From Sphaerobacter sp. (lineage in GTDB: Bacteria; Chloroflexota; Chloroflexia; Thermomicrobiales; Thermomicrobiaceae): a stretch of DNA of 64,000 bases. The stretch covers positions 1-64,000 of the forward strand of contig JASBVL010000081.1 in NCBI GenBank assembly GCA_029961075.1. The letters are read 5' to 3'. Under the pieces are notes generated by a model. That model was given only the letters and a program-made list of their open reading frames with translations. It was not told the origin of the DNA and searched no databases. Position numbers and translations under genes: made by a program. Positions 9,113-18,207 of this stretch are shown here, piece by piece (the first letter of the stretch is position 1; each line of letters opens with the position of its first letter).

Positions 9113-9159
9113 CTTGACACGTGCCTGGACCGGTGTGAGCGGAAGAGCGACCAGCAACG

Positions 9160-9849
9160 ATGGCCACGAAGGAGGCCCAGGACGGCGATCAAGCCGAACC
9201 GGCTGACACGCTCGTGATCGACGACGTGCACCAGCTCAAGGTGCTCGCGAGCGATCTCCGCATCGCGATCCTCGATCTCCTCATCGACGCGCCGCTCACG
9301 GTCTCCGAGCTCGGACGGCGACTGGATATCAGCCCCGCCCGACTCTACTACCACATCAACGAGATGGAGCGGGCCGCGCTGATTCGCGTGGTTGGATCCG
9401 ACCCCAACGGCGGCGGCCAGCAGAAGCGCTATCGGGCTGTCGCCAGGTACTACCGCGTCTCATCCAGCCTGCTCCCCCCGAGCGGGAATCCCCAGGATAC
9501 GCATGCCGGCATCGCCTTCGTCCTCGATGCGCTGGATCTGACCGCGCACAACCTGCGGCGGGCCTTCGAGGAGGGCCTGATCGAGCGCTGGCCCGAGAGC
9601 TACACCGTCCAGCGACGCACCGCCCGGATGTCGGCGGCGGACGCCCGCGCGTTTTGCGACCGGCTGCGCGAGTTCGCCTGGGAGTTCCGCGCGCTCGATC
9701 GGGCCGACGGAGATGTGGTCATGGAGTTCGGCTTCGCCTACTTTCCACAGCCCGAGCATGGCGTCGCCCGCGCGGGCACGCGCGTGCGGAAACGGCGTGC
9801 CGGGCGCCGGCTCAGGCGCGGATACCGCCACCGCGCCGACCGGGATTGA
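9160..9849 (+). CDS. ArsR-like winged-helix transcriptional regulator
   Basis: A 229-aa DNA-binding regulator. An N-terminal winged-helix domain (about residues 25-95) carries the pattern LASDLRIAILDLL, then TVSELGRRLDISPARLYYHI (recognition helix) and a wing ending QQKRYRAVARYYRV. The remaining 130 residues are a putative effector or dimerisation region without a recognisable motif. No ELCVCDL-type metal site is visible, so it is unlikely to be a classical metal sensor. The last 30 residues are Arg-rich. The gene has its own promoter and lies 64 nt upstream of a peptide-type binding protein, so it probably controls the 9.9-17 kb peptide cluster, itself, and perhaps the divergent His-rich gene. 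Confidence 0.82.
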   Translation: MATKEAQDGDQAEPADTLVIDDVHQLKVLASDLRIAILDLLIDAPLTVSELGRRLDISPARLYYHINEMERAALIRVVGSDPNGGGQQKRYRAVARYYRVSSSLLPPSGNPQDTHAGIAFVLDALDLTAHNLRRAFEEGLIERWPESYTVQRRTARMSAADARAFCDRLREFAWEFRALDRADGDVVMEFGFAYFPQPEHGVARAGTRVRKRRAGRRLRRGYRHRADRD

Positions 9850-9913
9850 TGTGCGAATCATTGGGATCGAGGGGGCACGTGAGGAGGCCCGTAATCGAGG
9901 AGGAGGAAACGCG

Positions 9914-11707
9914 ATGACCGAGTGCGACGAGCGCCGCGATGCGACGCAGTGGGGCGCCCTGCTGAGCGCACCGCTCAACCGGCGCCGCCTGATGCGCTTC
10001 GCCGCGGGTGCCGCGGTGGCCGGCAGCGCCATGTCCATGCTGGCCGCCTGCGGTGGTGACTCGGACGAGCCCAGCAGCTCGGGGGGACAGAAGACCGGCG
10101 GCCCCTCCGGCAGCGCGAGCGCCACGCCGAGCAGCGGCGCCAGCGGCTCGAGCGGCAGCGCCGGAGACAAGAGCACCCCGAAGCCGGGCGGGCGGCTGAT
10201 CATCGGCCGCAGCGGCGACTCCGACAGCCTGGATCCCCAGCACACGATCGCCGGCATCTCCTGGCAGGTCTTCCAGCACATCTACGACCCGCTGATCGGC
10301 AAGACCCTGGACCTGGAGTACGAGGGGGTCCTGGCGGAGTCGTGGGAGATCTCCGAGGATGGGAAGGAGATCACGTTCAAGATCCGCAAGGGGATCAAGT
10401 TCCACGACGGCACCGATCTGACGCCGGAGGCGGTCGCCTTCTCCTTCAATCGGCTCATCGACCCGGCGACGAACGCCCCGGCAGCCGCCTGGGTCACTCC
10501 GCTCCAGAAGGCCGAGGCAATCGACGACAGCACCGTCACGATGACGTTGAGCGAGGCATTCTCGCCCTTCCTGGGCAACATCAGCAGCGCCTACTTCGGC
10601 ATCCTCTCGCCGGCCGCGGTCGAGAAGTACGGCGCCGACTTCGGGCAGCACCCGGTCGGCACCGGCCCGTACAAGTTCAAGGAGTGGGTCGCCGGGCAGA
10701 CGATCACGCTGGAGCGGAACCCGGACTACAAGAACTTCCGGTCGATTGCCGAGAACAAGGGACCGGCCTACTTCGACGAGATCGTCTTCCGCAACATCCC
10801 CGAGGAGCAGACGCAGATCGCGTCCTTCGAAACCGGCGAGATCAACATGCTCCTCACCGTCCCACCGCATCAGGTCAAGAAGCTGGAGAGCAACCCGGAC
10901 GTCCAGCTCCTGCCCACGGAGACGGCGACCAACATCTACTTCCTCGAGTTCCACACCCTCAAGCCCGAGGGCGAGTACGGCTTCGTGGTCAAGCCGCCGT
11001 TCGACGACCTGCGGGTGCGCCAGGCAGTCGCCTACGCGATCAACGCCGACGAGATCATCAAGGCGGTCCTCGACGGGCGCGCGACGCGCAACTACGGCCC
11101 GATGCCGACGGGCAACTACGGGTACAACCCGGAGATCAAGCAGTACGGCTACGACTACGACCCGGAGAAGGCCAAGCAGCTCCTCGAGGAGGCCGGCTGG
11201 AAGGCGTCCGGCAACGGCCCGCGCCAGAAGGACGGCCAGCCGCTCCAGGTGGTCCTGTGGACCTCCAACGCCACCACGAATCAGCGCATCTGCCAGGTCA
11301 TCCAGAACCAGCTCAATCAGGTCGGATTCGACGTCCAGATCGAGGCCATGGAGGTCGCGACGCTGCTGGCGCGCCTCGGCACGCCGGACGACACGTCGCA
11401 CTTCGACTTCATGAGCTGGGGCTGGACCGAGCCGGACCTGCTCTACATGATGACCGACAGCGACAGCGGCGTTGGCCTCTATCGCTCGGAGGAGTACCGG
11501 AAGTACGTCACCGAGGCCCGGCGCGTCAACGACCTGGACGAGCGGGCCAAGCTGTACTTCGAGGCCATGAAGGTCATGCTCAAGGACGTCCCGATCGTCC
11601 CGCTGTGGACGCAGAACGTGGTGGTCGGCGTCCGCAAGGAGATCAAGGGCATCAAGCTGGACGCCCAGGGCTACCCGATCTACCACGACGGGTACTTCGA
11701 GAGCTAG
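9914..11707 (+). CDS. Family 5 extracellular solute-binding lipoprotein (peptide/nickel type)
   Basis: Receptor of a Dpp/Opp-type importer. The N-terminus contains Arg-rich NRRRLMRFAAGAAVAG followed by the lipobox LAAC, a Tat-compatible lipoprotein signal. A Ser/Gly-rich linker precedes the SBP_bac_5 domain, beginning PGGRLIIGRSGDSDSLDP. The 597-aa length suits the family. The ATG at 9914 is preceded by AGGAGGA (9901-9907). It is followed by matching DppB and DppC permeases and by two peptide-cleaving enzymes, which favours a peptide ligand; the exact ligand is unknown. A hairpin at 11729-11752 separates it from the permeases. Confidence 0.9.
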   Translation: MTECDERRDATQWGALLSAPLNRRRLMRFAAGAAVAGSAMSMLAACGGDSDEPSSSGGQKTGGPSGSASATPSSGASGSSGSAGDKSTPKPGGRLIIGRSGDSDSLDPQHTIAGISWQVFQHIYDPLIGKTLDLEYEGVLAESWEISEDGKEITFKIRKGIKFHDGTDLTPEAVAFSFNRLIDPATNAPAAAWVTPLQKAEAIDDSTVTMTLSEAFSPFLGNISSAYFGILSPAAVEKYGADFGQHPVGTGPYKFKEWVAGQTITLERNPDYKNFRSIAENKGPAYFDEIVFRNIPEEQTQIASFETGEINMLLTVPPHQVKKLESNPDVQLLPTETATNIYFLEFHTLKPEGEYGFVVKPPFDDLRVRQAVAYAINADEIIKAVLDGRATRNYGPMPTGNYGYNPEIKQYGYDYDPEKAKQLLEEAGWKASGNGPRQKDGQPLQVVLWTSNATTNQRICQVIQNQLNQVGFDVQIEAMEVATLLARLGTPDDTSHFDFMSWGWTEPDLLYMMTDSDSGVGLYRSEEYRKYVTEARRVNDLDERAKLYFEAMKVMLKDVPIVPLWTQNVVVGVRKEIKGIKLDAQGYPIYHDGYFES

Positions 11708-11728
11708 ACCAGACGACCACGGTCGATC

Positions 11729-11752
11729 GTGGGGGCGGCGCGCCGCCCCCAC
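11729..11752 (+). terminator. Intercistronic palindrome after the binding-protein gene
   Basis: A perfect 24-nt palindrome (GTGGGGGCGGCG and its complement) lies 22 nt after the stop codon. It is placed like the stem after livK, which suggests a shared strategy to produce more binding protein than permease. Confidence 0.5.
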
Positions 11753-11777
11753 GCGCCGTGGCCAGAGAGGGTCACCA

Positions 11778-12704
11778 ATGGTTCGCTACATCATCTACCG
11801 TCTGGTCGCCGCCGTCCCGGTCGTCATCGGCGTCACCCTGGCGGTCTTCTTCATGGTCCGCCTCGTTCCGGGCGACCCGATCGACATTATGTTCGCGAAC
11901 CAGGCCCCGCCGACCCCCGAGCAGCGCGCCGCCATGCGCCGCCAGATGGGCCTCGACCTCCCGATTCACCGGCAGTACCTCAAGTTCGTGGCGGACGCGG
12001 CCCGGGGCGACCTCGGCCGCTCGTTCCGCACGCAGCGGCCGGTCATGCAGGAGATCAAGACCCGGCTGCCGAACACGCTCAAGTTGACCGCCGCCAGCCT
12101 CGTGGTGGCGGTGCTGATCGGGGTGTCGGCCGGGGTGGCGGCGGCGACCTTCCGGGGCACCTGGATCGACAACGCCAGCGTGGCGGTGGCCATCCTGGGC
12201 GTCTCGATCCCGGGCTTCTGGCTCGGGCTGATGGCCATCATGCTCTTCGCGGTGAAGCTGGGCTGGTTCCCGGTCTCCGGGGCCGGGACGTGGCGGCACC
12301 TGGTGCTGCCGGCGTTCACCCTGGGCCTGCTCAGTTCGGCCATCCTGGCCCGGCTCACGCGGGCCAGCATGCTGGACGCGCTGGCCGGCGACTACGTGCG
12401 GACGGCGCGGGCGAAGGGGCTGCGCGAGTTCTGGGTCGTCATGCGCCACGCACTGCGCAACGCCCTCATCCCGGTGATCACGATGCTGGGGCTCCAGATC
12501 GGCGGGCTCCTGTCCGGCGCCTTCATCATCGAGTCCGTGTTCGGCTACTCGGGGGTGGGCCTGCTGGCCGTGGGCGCGCTCCAGACGCGCGACTTCCCGC
12601 TCATTCAGGGGATCGTGCTCCTGGTCGCCCTGATCTACGTGGGCGTCAATCTCCTCGTCGACATCATCTACGCGGTGGTCGATCCACGGATCAGTTACTC
12701 CTAG
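11778..12704 (+). CDS. dppB: Peptide ABC transporter permease, DppB type
   Basis: Membrane subunit of the importer, 308 aa with six helices. The N-terminal start MVRYIIYRLVAAVPVVIGVT and the fingerprint MFANQAPPTPEQRAAMRRQMGLDLP are typical of DppB/OppB. The coupling segment YVRTARAKGLREFWVVMRHA (about residues 205-224) contacts the ATPase. The ATG is preceded by GAGAGGG (11764-11770). The dppC start follows after 10 nt. No ATPase genes follow, so the permease must use DppD/F-type subunits encoded elsewhere. Confidence 0.92.
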   Translation: MVRYIIYRLVAAVPVVIGVTLAVFFMVRLVPGDPIDIMFANQAPPTPEQRAAMRRQMGLDLPIHRQYLKFVADAARGDLGRSFRTQRPVMQEIKTRLPNTLKLTAASLVVAVLIGVSAGVAAATFRGTWIDNASVAVAILGVSIPGFWLGLMAIMLFAVKLGWFPVSGAGTWRHLVLPAFTLGLLSSAILARLTRASMLDALAGDYVRTARAKGLREFWVVMRHALRNALIPVITMLGLQIGGLLSGAFIIESVFGYSGVGLLAVGALQTRDFPLIQGIVLLVALIYVGVNLLVDIIYAVVDPRISYS

Positions 12705-12714
12705 GGCGGGCGGC

Positions 12715-13641
12715 ATGAACGCACACAGTGTCAAGCGATCCACGAGTGACCCGACGGACGCCCGGGTGGCGGCCTCGCCTTTGGCGCAGGCGCGCGCCGC
12801 GCGTACCCAGCGCCAGATCGTCTTCCAGCGGCTGCGGGCCAACCGCCTCGCCCTGGTCGGCGCCGGCATCGTGCTCAGCCTGGTCGTGATGGCGGTCGTG
12901 GCGCCCGTGATCTCGCCCCACGACCCGGTCGAGATGGTCCTCGCGGACCAGTTCCTCCCGCCGAGCCGGTCCCATCCCTTCGGGACCGACGAGTTCGGGC
13001 GCGACATCCTCACCCGCATCTTCTACGGCGCGCGCATCTCGTTGCGGGTCGGCGTCGTCGCGGTCGGCATCGCCGGCGTCGTCGGCTCACTGGTGGGGCT
13101 CTGCGCCGGGTACTTCGGCAAGTGGGTGGACCTGATCAGCCAGCAGATCATCGACGTGATGCTCGCCTTCCCCGGGCTGCTGCTCGCCCTGGCGATCATC
13201 GCCGTCCTCGGGTCGAGTCTGACCAACGTCATGATCGCGGTCGGGATCGGGTCGGTACCCAGCTACGCCCGCCTGATGCGCGGGCAGGTGCTCTCGCTGA
13301 AGCAGAAGGAGTACGTCGAGGCGGCGCGGGCGATGGGCGCCGGGCACTGGCGCATCCTGAGCCGGCATATCCTGCCGAACGCCGTGTCGCCGATCATCGT
13401 GCTGGCCTCGCTCGGCATCGCCAGCTCGATCCTCTCGGCCGCCGCGCTGAGCTTCATCGGGCTGGGCGCCCAGCCCCCGACCCCCGAGTGGGGCGCCATG
13501 CTGGCCGCTGGCCGCGACTACCTGCGGGATGAGTGGTGGATCGCCACCTTCCCCGGCATCGCCATCGCCCTCACCGTGTTCGGCTTCAACGTGCTCGGTG
13601 ACGGCCTGCGCGATGCCCTCGATCCCAAGGGTTTGGAATAG
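12715..13641 (+). CDS. dppC: Peptide ABC transporter permease, DppC type
   Basis: Second permease of the importer, 308 aa. It has the hydrophilic N-terminus of the DppC/OppC family, then PFGTDEFGRDILTRIFYGAR (about residues 87-106), and the coupling segment YVEAARAMGAGHWRILSRHI near residue 200. It starts 10 nt after dppB with ATG 12715. The operon continues into a serine hydrolase gene after 33 nt. Confidence 0.92.
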   Translation: MNAHSVKRSTSDPTDARVAASPLAQARAARTQRQIVFQRLRANRLALVGAGIVLSLVVMAVVAPVISPHDPVEMVLADQFLPPSRSHPFGTDEFGRDILTRIFYGARISLRVGVVAVGIAGVVGSLVGLCAGYFGKWVDLISQQIIDVMLAFPGLLLALAIIAVLGSSLTNVMIAVGIGSVPSYARLMRGQVLSLKQKEYVEAARAMGAGHWRILSRHILPNAVSPIIVLASLGIASSILSAAALSFIGLGAQPPTPEWGAMLAAGRDYLRDEWWIATFPGIAIALTVFGFNVLGDGLRDALDPKGLE

Positions 13642-13674
13642 CGGGTCTTTTCTCGCAGGAAGGACAGCCTGACG

Positions 13675-15042
13675 ATGAGCACGGAACTGCAGCACCCGGA
13701 CAGCCTCCACCAGGCGGTGCAGGCCGCGATGGAGCGCTGGTCAGTGCCCGGGATCACGGTCGGGATCCTGCGCGACGGCCAGATCGAGACCTTCGGCTAC
13801 GGGGTCGCGAGCCTGGAAACGGCGTACCCGATCCGCCCCGACTCCCTGCTGCAGATCGGCTCGATCTCGAAGGTCTTCACCGCCACGCTGATCATGCGGC
13901 TGGTCGAAGCCGGCAAGCTGGACCTCGACACACCGGTCATCACCTACCTGCCGGAGCTGCGGCTGGCCGATGCGACCGCCCAGCAGACCATCACGCTGCG
14001 CCACCTGCTGGCCCACACCAGCGGGCTGGAGGGAGACCGCTTCACCGACTACGGCATCGGGGACGACGCCCTGGCCAAGTGCGTCGCCGAGTTCCACACT
14101 CTGCGCCAGTACACCGCCCCGGGTGAGCTCTGGTCCTACTGCAACAGCGGCTTCTATCTGGCGGGCCGCGTCGTCGAGAAGGTGCTCGGCACCACCTTCG
14201 AGGCGGCCATGAAGGAGTGGGTCTTCGACCCGCTCGGGCTGGACCGCGCCTTCTTCTTCGCCCACGAGGCCATCGTCTACCCGGTCTCGGTCGGGCACAC
14301 CGAGGTGGAGCCCGGCTCGTCCCAGCAGCAGGTGGCCCGGCTCTACCCGCTGCCGCGCTGCGTCAACGCGGCGGGGGGCATCATCTCCAACGTCGAGAAC
14401 CTGCTCAAGTTCGCCCGGTTCCACCTGGGCGATGGCACGGTCGACGGCACGCCAGTCCTCTCCCGCGCCTCGCTGGAGCAGATGCAGCAGCCGCAGACGG
14501 CGGCCGGCAACTTCGCCGAGGCCTACGGCATCGGCTGGGCACTCAGCACGGTGGCCGGCGTGCGGGTGGTCTCGCACGGCGGCTCGACCAACGGGTTCCA
14601 GGCCCAGTTGGCGCTGGTGCCGGAGCGGCAGTTCGCCATCGCGATCCTGACCAACAGCGACCGCGGCGCCGCGGCGCACCGGGACATCCAGCGGTGGGCG
14701 CTGGCGCACTACCTCGGCCTGAAGGAGGCCGACCCGGAGCCGATCAGCCTGCCCGAGGAGGCGCTGGCGCGGTTCGCTGGCACCTACAAGCAGCAGCACG
14801 GCCACACCACCATCACGGTCGTCGACGGCAAGCTCCGCGCCGAGACCGTCGTGCGGTCGGTGCTGACCGGCGAGGAGCGCACCATGCCGCCGATCGACAT
14901 GGCGCCGATCGGCGAGCGGGAGTTCATCGTGGTCGACGGGCAGTACAAGGGCATGCGCGTCGACTTCATCCCGGCCGCGACGGGCGACAAGCCCCGCTTC
15001 CTGCGCTTCGGCGGTCGGCTCGGCGATTACGTCGAGCAGTAG
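13675..15042 (+). CDS. Class C beta-lactamase-related serine hydrolase
   Basis: A 455-aa member of the S12/beta-lactamase class C fold. Catalytic motifs are S63-I-S-K66, Y155-C-N157 and H301-GG, all in the expected order. A C-terminal domain (about residues 360-455) resembles the lipocalin-like tail of D-aminopeptidase or esterase relatives. No signal peptide is apparent, so it is probably cytoplasmic. SD AGGAAGGA (13658-13665) lies 9 nt before the ATG. It lies in the same unit as the Dpp-type importer and an S9 peptidase. A role in cleaving imported peptides or D-amino acid peptides is inferred; the true substrate may be an ester or amide. Confidence 0.88.
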   Translation: MSTELQHPDSLHQAVQAAMERWSVPGITVGILRDGQIETFGYGVASLETAYPIRPDSLLQIGSISKVFTATLIMRLVEAGKLDLDTPVITYLPELRLADATAQQTITLRHLLAHTSGLEGDRFTDYGIGDDALAKCVAEFHTLRQYTAPGELWSYCNSGFYLAGRVVEKVLGTTFEAAMKEWVFDPLGLDRAFFFAHEAIVYPVSVGHTEVEPGSSQQQVARLYPLPRCVNAAGGIISNVENLLKFARFHLGDGTVDGTPVLSRASLEQMQQPQTAAGNFAEAYGIGWALSTVAGVRVVSHGGSTNGFQAQLALVPERQFAIAILTNSDRGAAAHRDIQRWALAHYLGLKEADPEPISLPEEALARFAGTYKQQHGHTTITVVDGKLRAETVVRSVLTGEERTMPPIDMAPIGEREFIVVDGQYKGMRVDFIPAATGDKPRFLRFGGRLGDYVEQ

Positions 15043-15054
15043 CGATCCGGTCGT

Positions 15055-15084
15055 CCGTGCCGGGCGCGGCCGCGCCCGGCACGG
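15055..15084. terminator. Perfect palindrome between the two hydrolase genes
   Basis: A 30-nt perfect palindrome (CCGTGCCGGGCGCGG and its complement) begins 12 nt after the serine hydrolase stop. It is probably a terminator or partial terminator; there is no T-tract. Confidence 0.5.
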
Positions 15085-15137
15085 GCGGTCGGGCCCACCC
15101 CCCATCCACGCGGGTACATGACAGGGAGGCGATACCG

Positions 15138-17087
15138 ATGGCACGCCCACTCTCCCCCACCACGCTGGTGTACGACCTCACCGCGGGTGGCGACCCACAG
15201 GTCTCGCCCGATGGGAGCCGGATCCTCTACACCTACAGCACCGTCGACCGCGAGCGCGGCAAGCCCGTCAGTCACCTCTGGCTGTGCGACATCGACGGCG
15301 CCAACCGCCGGCAAGTGACGTTCGGCGGCGAGCGCGAGGGCGTCGGGCGCTGGTCCCCCGATGGGCGCCAGATCGCCTTCGTCTCCGACCGCGTACCGAA
15401 GTCCGGGATCTTCGTGATGCCGATCGGCCAGCCGGGGGAGGCGCGCGAGCTGACGCGGCACGGCCAGCCCATCACCGACCTGGCCTGGTCGCCCGATGGC
15501 ACCCGGATCGCCTACACGACGACCTTCGACCCCGAGAACCCCACCGAGGCGGAGCCGCCGCCGGACGCGCCCCCGCGCGTGCGCGTGACGCGCCGGATCG
15601 ACTACAAGCAGGACGGCCGCGGCTACCTGAACGACGCCCGCTCCCACGTCTGGGTGGTCGACGTCGCCACCGGCGAGCGGCGCCGGATCACCGACCGCCT
15701 GGTCGATCACTTCTTCCCGCAGTGGTCGCCGGACGGCCGGATGATCGCCGTCCAGGTGCCGAACCGGAACGGGATGTGCTCCCAGCTCGGGCTGATCCCG
15801 GCCGACGGCGGCGAGCTGACGCTGGTCGGCCCCGAGGACGGGGTCGTCGGCGTCTGGTCCTGGTCCCCCAGCGGCGACCGCATCGTCTTCGCCGGCGACA
15901 CGGTCCAGACCCATCAGCTCGACTTCTTCGTCTACGATGTCGCCAGCGGCACGGTGCGCCGGGTGACCGACGACCTGCCGGTCCTGCCGATGGCCGGCTA
16001 CCCGGGGCAGGCGGCGCCGTCGCACCCGGTCTGGCTGGACGACCAGCGCATCCTCTTCCACGCCGTGCGTGGCGGGGCCAGCGGGCTCTACACGCTGGAC
16101 CTGCGCGACGGCCGGCTGGAGACCGTGCAGACCTGGCAGGCGCTCCACGTCGGCCTGAGCACCGACAACGATCGCCGCTACATCGTGCAGGGGTACGCCA
16201 GCCTGGAGGGCGTCGGGGAGATCGCCGTCTACGACCGCCAGCGCGGCGATGTCGCCATCGTCACCGATCACAACGTCCAGCTCCTGCGCGAGGCATCCCC
16301 GGCCCGCTGGGAGCGGTTCGATGTCCAGCGCGGCGAGTTCACCATCGAGGCGTGGCTGCTCTTCCCGCCCGACTTCGATCCGAACAAGCGCTACCCCGTC
16401 GTGCTGGACGTCCACGGCGGGCCGAACGGCTACTACGGCTACGGCTTCGTCCCCTGGCAGCAGGTGCTGGCGACGCACGGCTTCCTCGTCGTCTTCTCGA
16501 ACCCGCGCGGCTCCTCGTCCTACGGGCGCCACTTCACGATGCAGGTCACCGAGGACTGGGGCGGCGAGGACTTCAAGGACCTGATGGCGGTGGTCGACGC
16601 CGTGCTCGAGCGCCCGTACGCCGACCCGTCCCGCACCGGCATCTTCGGCTACAGCTACGGCGGCTACATGACCGCCTGGGCGATCGGGCAGACCGACCGC
16701 TTCCAGGCGGCCGTGTGCGGGGCCCCCTGCTTCGACCTGGTGTCGATGTACGGCACCAGCGACATCAGCCACACCTTCGGTGAGCAGCAGTGGGGCGGCC
16801 CGCCGCACGAGGCGCGCGAGTGGTACATCACGCACTCCCCCGCCACCTACGCGCACCGCGCCAAGACGCCGACGCTCATCATCCACGGCGAGGCGGACGA
16901 GCGGTGCCCGATCGGCCAGGGTGAGCAGATGTTCGTCGCGCTGAAGAAGGCAGGCTGCGAGGTTGAGTTCGTGCGCTACCCGGGCGCGTCGCACAGCCTG
17001 CTGCGACTCAGCCCGCCGGCCCACCGCGAGGACGTGCTGACCCGCATCCTCGGCTGGTTCAAGCAGCACCTGGGCGAGCCCGCCTGA
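15138..17087 (+). CDS. S9 family peptidase (acylaminoacyl-peptidase/dipeptidyl aminopeptidase type)
   Basis: A 649-aa prolyl-oligopeptidase-type serine peptidase. The N-terminal half is a beta-propeller with repeated SPDG signatures (VSPDGSRILY, WSPDGRQIAF, WSPDGTRIAY, WSPDGRMIAV). The C-terminal alpha/beta hydrolase domain carries Ser506 in GYSYGG, Asp587 in HGEADE and His619 in PGASHS, so it should be active. No signal peptide is seen, so it is probably cytoplasmic. The ATG at 15138 has GGGAGG (15124-15129) at 8 nt. It is the last gene of the peptide-use cluster and ends at a clear hairpin terminator. Confidence 0.93.
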   Translation: MARPLSPTTLVYDLTAGGDPQVSPDGSRILYTYSTVDRERGKPVSHLWLCDIDGANRRQVTFGGEREGVGRWSPDGRQIAFVSDRVPKSGIFVMPIGQPGEARELTRHGQPITDLAWSPDGTRIAYTTTFDPENPTEAEPPPDAPPRVRVTRRIDYKQDGRGYLNDARSHVWVVDVATGERRRITDRLVDHFFPQWSPDGRMIAVQVPNRNGMCSQLGLIPADGGELTLVGPEDGVVGVWSWSPSGDRIVFAGDTVQTHQLDFFVYDVASGTVRRVTDDLPVLPMAGYPGQAAPSHPVWLDDQRILFHAVRGGASGLYTLDLRDGRLETVQTWQALHVGLSTDNDRRYIVQGYASLEGVGEIAVYDRQRGDVAIVTDHNVQLLREASPARWERFDVQRGEFTIEAWLLFPPDFDPNKRYPVVLDVHGGPNGYYGYGFVPWQQVLATHGFLVVFSNPRGSSSYGRHFTMQVTEDWGGEDFKDLMAVVDAVLERPYADPSRTGIFGYSYGGYMTAWAIGQTDRFQAAVCGAPCFDLVSMYGTSDISHTFGEQQWGGPPHEAREWYITHSPATYAHRAKTPTLIIHGEADERCPIGQGEQMFVALKKAGCEVEFVRYPGASHSLLRLSPPAHREDVLTRILGWFKQHLGEPA

Positions 17088-17100
17088 GGCGATCCCGCAC

Positions 17101-17129
17101 GCCCCCGCTCTCACTCCGAGAGCGGGGGC
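17101..17129 (+). terminator. Terminator of the peptide-use cluster
   Basis: A perfect 12-bp stem (GCCCCCGCTCTC and its complement) with a 5-nt loop starts 14 nt after the S9 peptidase stop. Confidence 0.8.
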
Positions 17130-17174
17130 GCGTTCCTCGGGCGCGGGATCGCGCGGAGCCGCGCCGTGCCGCGC

Positions 17175-17180
17175 TACAAT
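17175..17180 (+). promoter_or_regulatory. Candidate -10 box of the aldolase gene
   Basis: TACAAT in the context GCTACAATAGC, about 90 nt before the aldolase start. No good -35 is seen. The same GCTACAnTnGC context recurs before other genes in this window. Confidence 0.4.
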
Positions 17181-17268
17181 AGCCGCCACGGCGAGCGACG
17201 ACCCGGACGCCCCGCGACGCGGGTGTCGACCACGACGGCACGTGGCCAGACGGAGAGGGTGGAGGTCC

Positions 17269-18099
17269 ATGCGCGGGAATCACGTGCGGCGGCGGCTGCA
17301 GGCGGGGGAGGCCTCGATCGGCACCTGGCTGGCACTGCCGAGCCCGGAGGCGGCCGAGCACATCGGCCGGCTCGGCTTTGACTGGCTGGTCGTCGACACC
17401 GAGCACTACGCCATCGACATCCGCACCCTGGCGCAGATGTTCACCGCCATCGCCGCCTCGGACACGGCGCCGATGGTGCGCATCCCCTGGAACGACCCGG
17501 TGTGGTTCAAGCGAGTGCTGGACGCCGGCGCCTGGGGCGTTGTGGTCCCGATGGTCAACAGCCGGGCGGAGGCGGAGCGCGCTGTCGCGGCGACGCGCTA
17601 CCCCCCGCTGGGCACCCGCAGCGTTGGCGGCGGGCGCCACGCGCTGAGCTTCGACACCACGGCGGCCGAGTACTATCGCCACGCCAACGACGAGATCCTG
17701 CTGGTGGTGCAGATCGAGCACATCGACGCCGTCGAGCGCGTGGACGAGATCCTCAGCGTGCCCGGGATCGACGCCTGCTTCATCGGCCCGAACGATCTGG
17801 CGGCCTCGATGGGGCTGGGGCTGGGCGTCTCGCTGGAGCACGACCACCCGCGTCTGGTCGAGGCGATCGCGCACGTGCGGGAGACGGCGGTCGCCTGCGG
17901 CGTCGCGCCGGGCATCCACTGCAGCCACGCCGACGGCGTCAACCAGCGGCTGGCGGAGGGCTTCCGCTTCTGCGGCATGGCCAGCGAGCTTCGCTACCTC
18001 GTGGCCGGGCTGCGGGCCGACCTGCAGCGGCTCCACTGGACGCCGGCCGAGCCGTGCGTCATCGCGTCGACCGGCGAGGGCGACGTCGTTCGCTACTAG
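17269..18099 (+). CDS. HpcH/HpaI family aldolase
   Basis: A 276-aa class II, metal-dependent pyruvate aldolase of the HpaI/GarL group, which cleaves 2-keto-3-deoxy or 4-hydroxy-2-oxo acids to pyruvate plus an aldehyde. Visible family sequences are GTWLALPSPEAAEHIGRLGF, VVDTEHYAID, a metal-region EHIDAVERVDEI and FIGPNDLAASMGLG. A GGRHALSF segment matches the glycine-rich phosphate or carboxylate loop. The ATG at 17269 follows GAGAGGG and GGAGG. It stands alone, with a hairpin terminator upstream and a convergent channel gene downstream. Which hydroxy-oxo-acid it cleaves cannot be told. Confidence 0.88.
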   Translation: MRGNHVRRRLQAGEASIGTWLALPSPEAAEHIGRLGFDWLVVDTEHYAIDIRTLAQMFTAIAASDTAPMVRIPWNDPVWFKRVLDAGAWGVVVPMVNSRAEAERAVAATRYPPLGTRSVGGGRHALSFDTTAAEYYRHANDEILLVVQIEHIDAVERVDEILSVPGIDACFIGPNDLAASMGLGLGVSLEHDHPRLVEAIAHVRETAVACGVAPGIHCSHADGVNQRLAEGFRFCGMASELRYLVAGLRADLQRLHWTPAEPCVIASTGEGDVVRY

Positions 18100-18207
18100 C
18101 AGGGCGCCCGGCGGGGAGCGGCCACGTCGCGCCCCGGCCCGTGCCGCAGGCAGACGCGGTCCGCGTTCCGTCCCACCGGCCACCCCCGGCGGGCGCCCGC
18201 GCATGTC

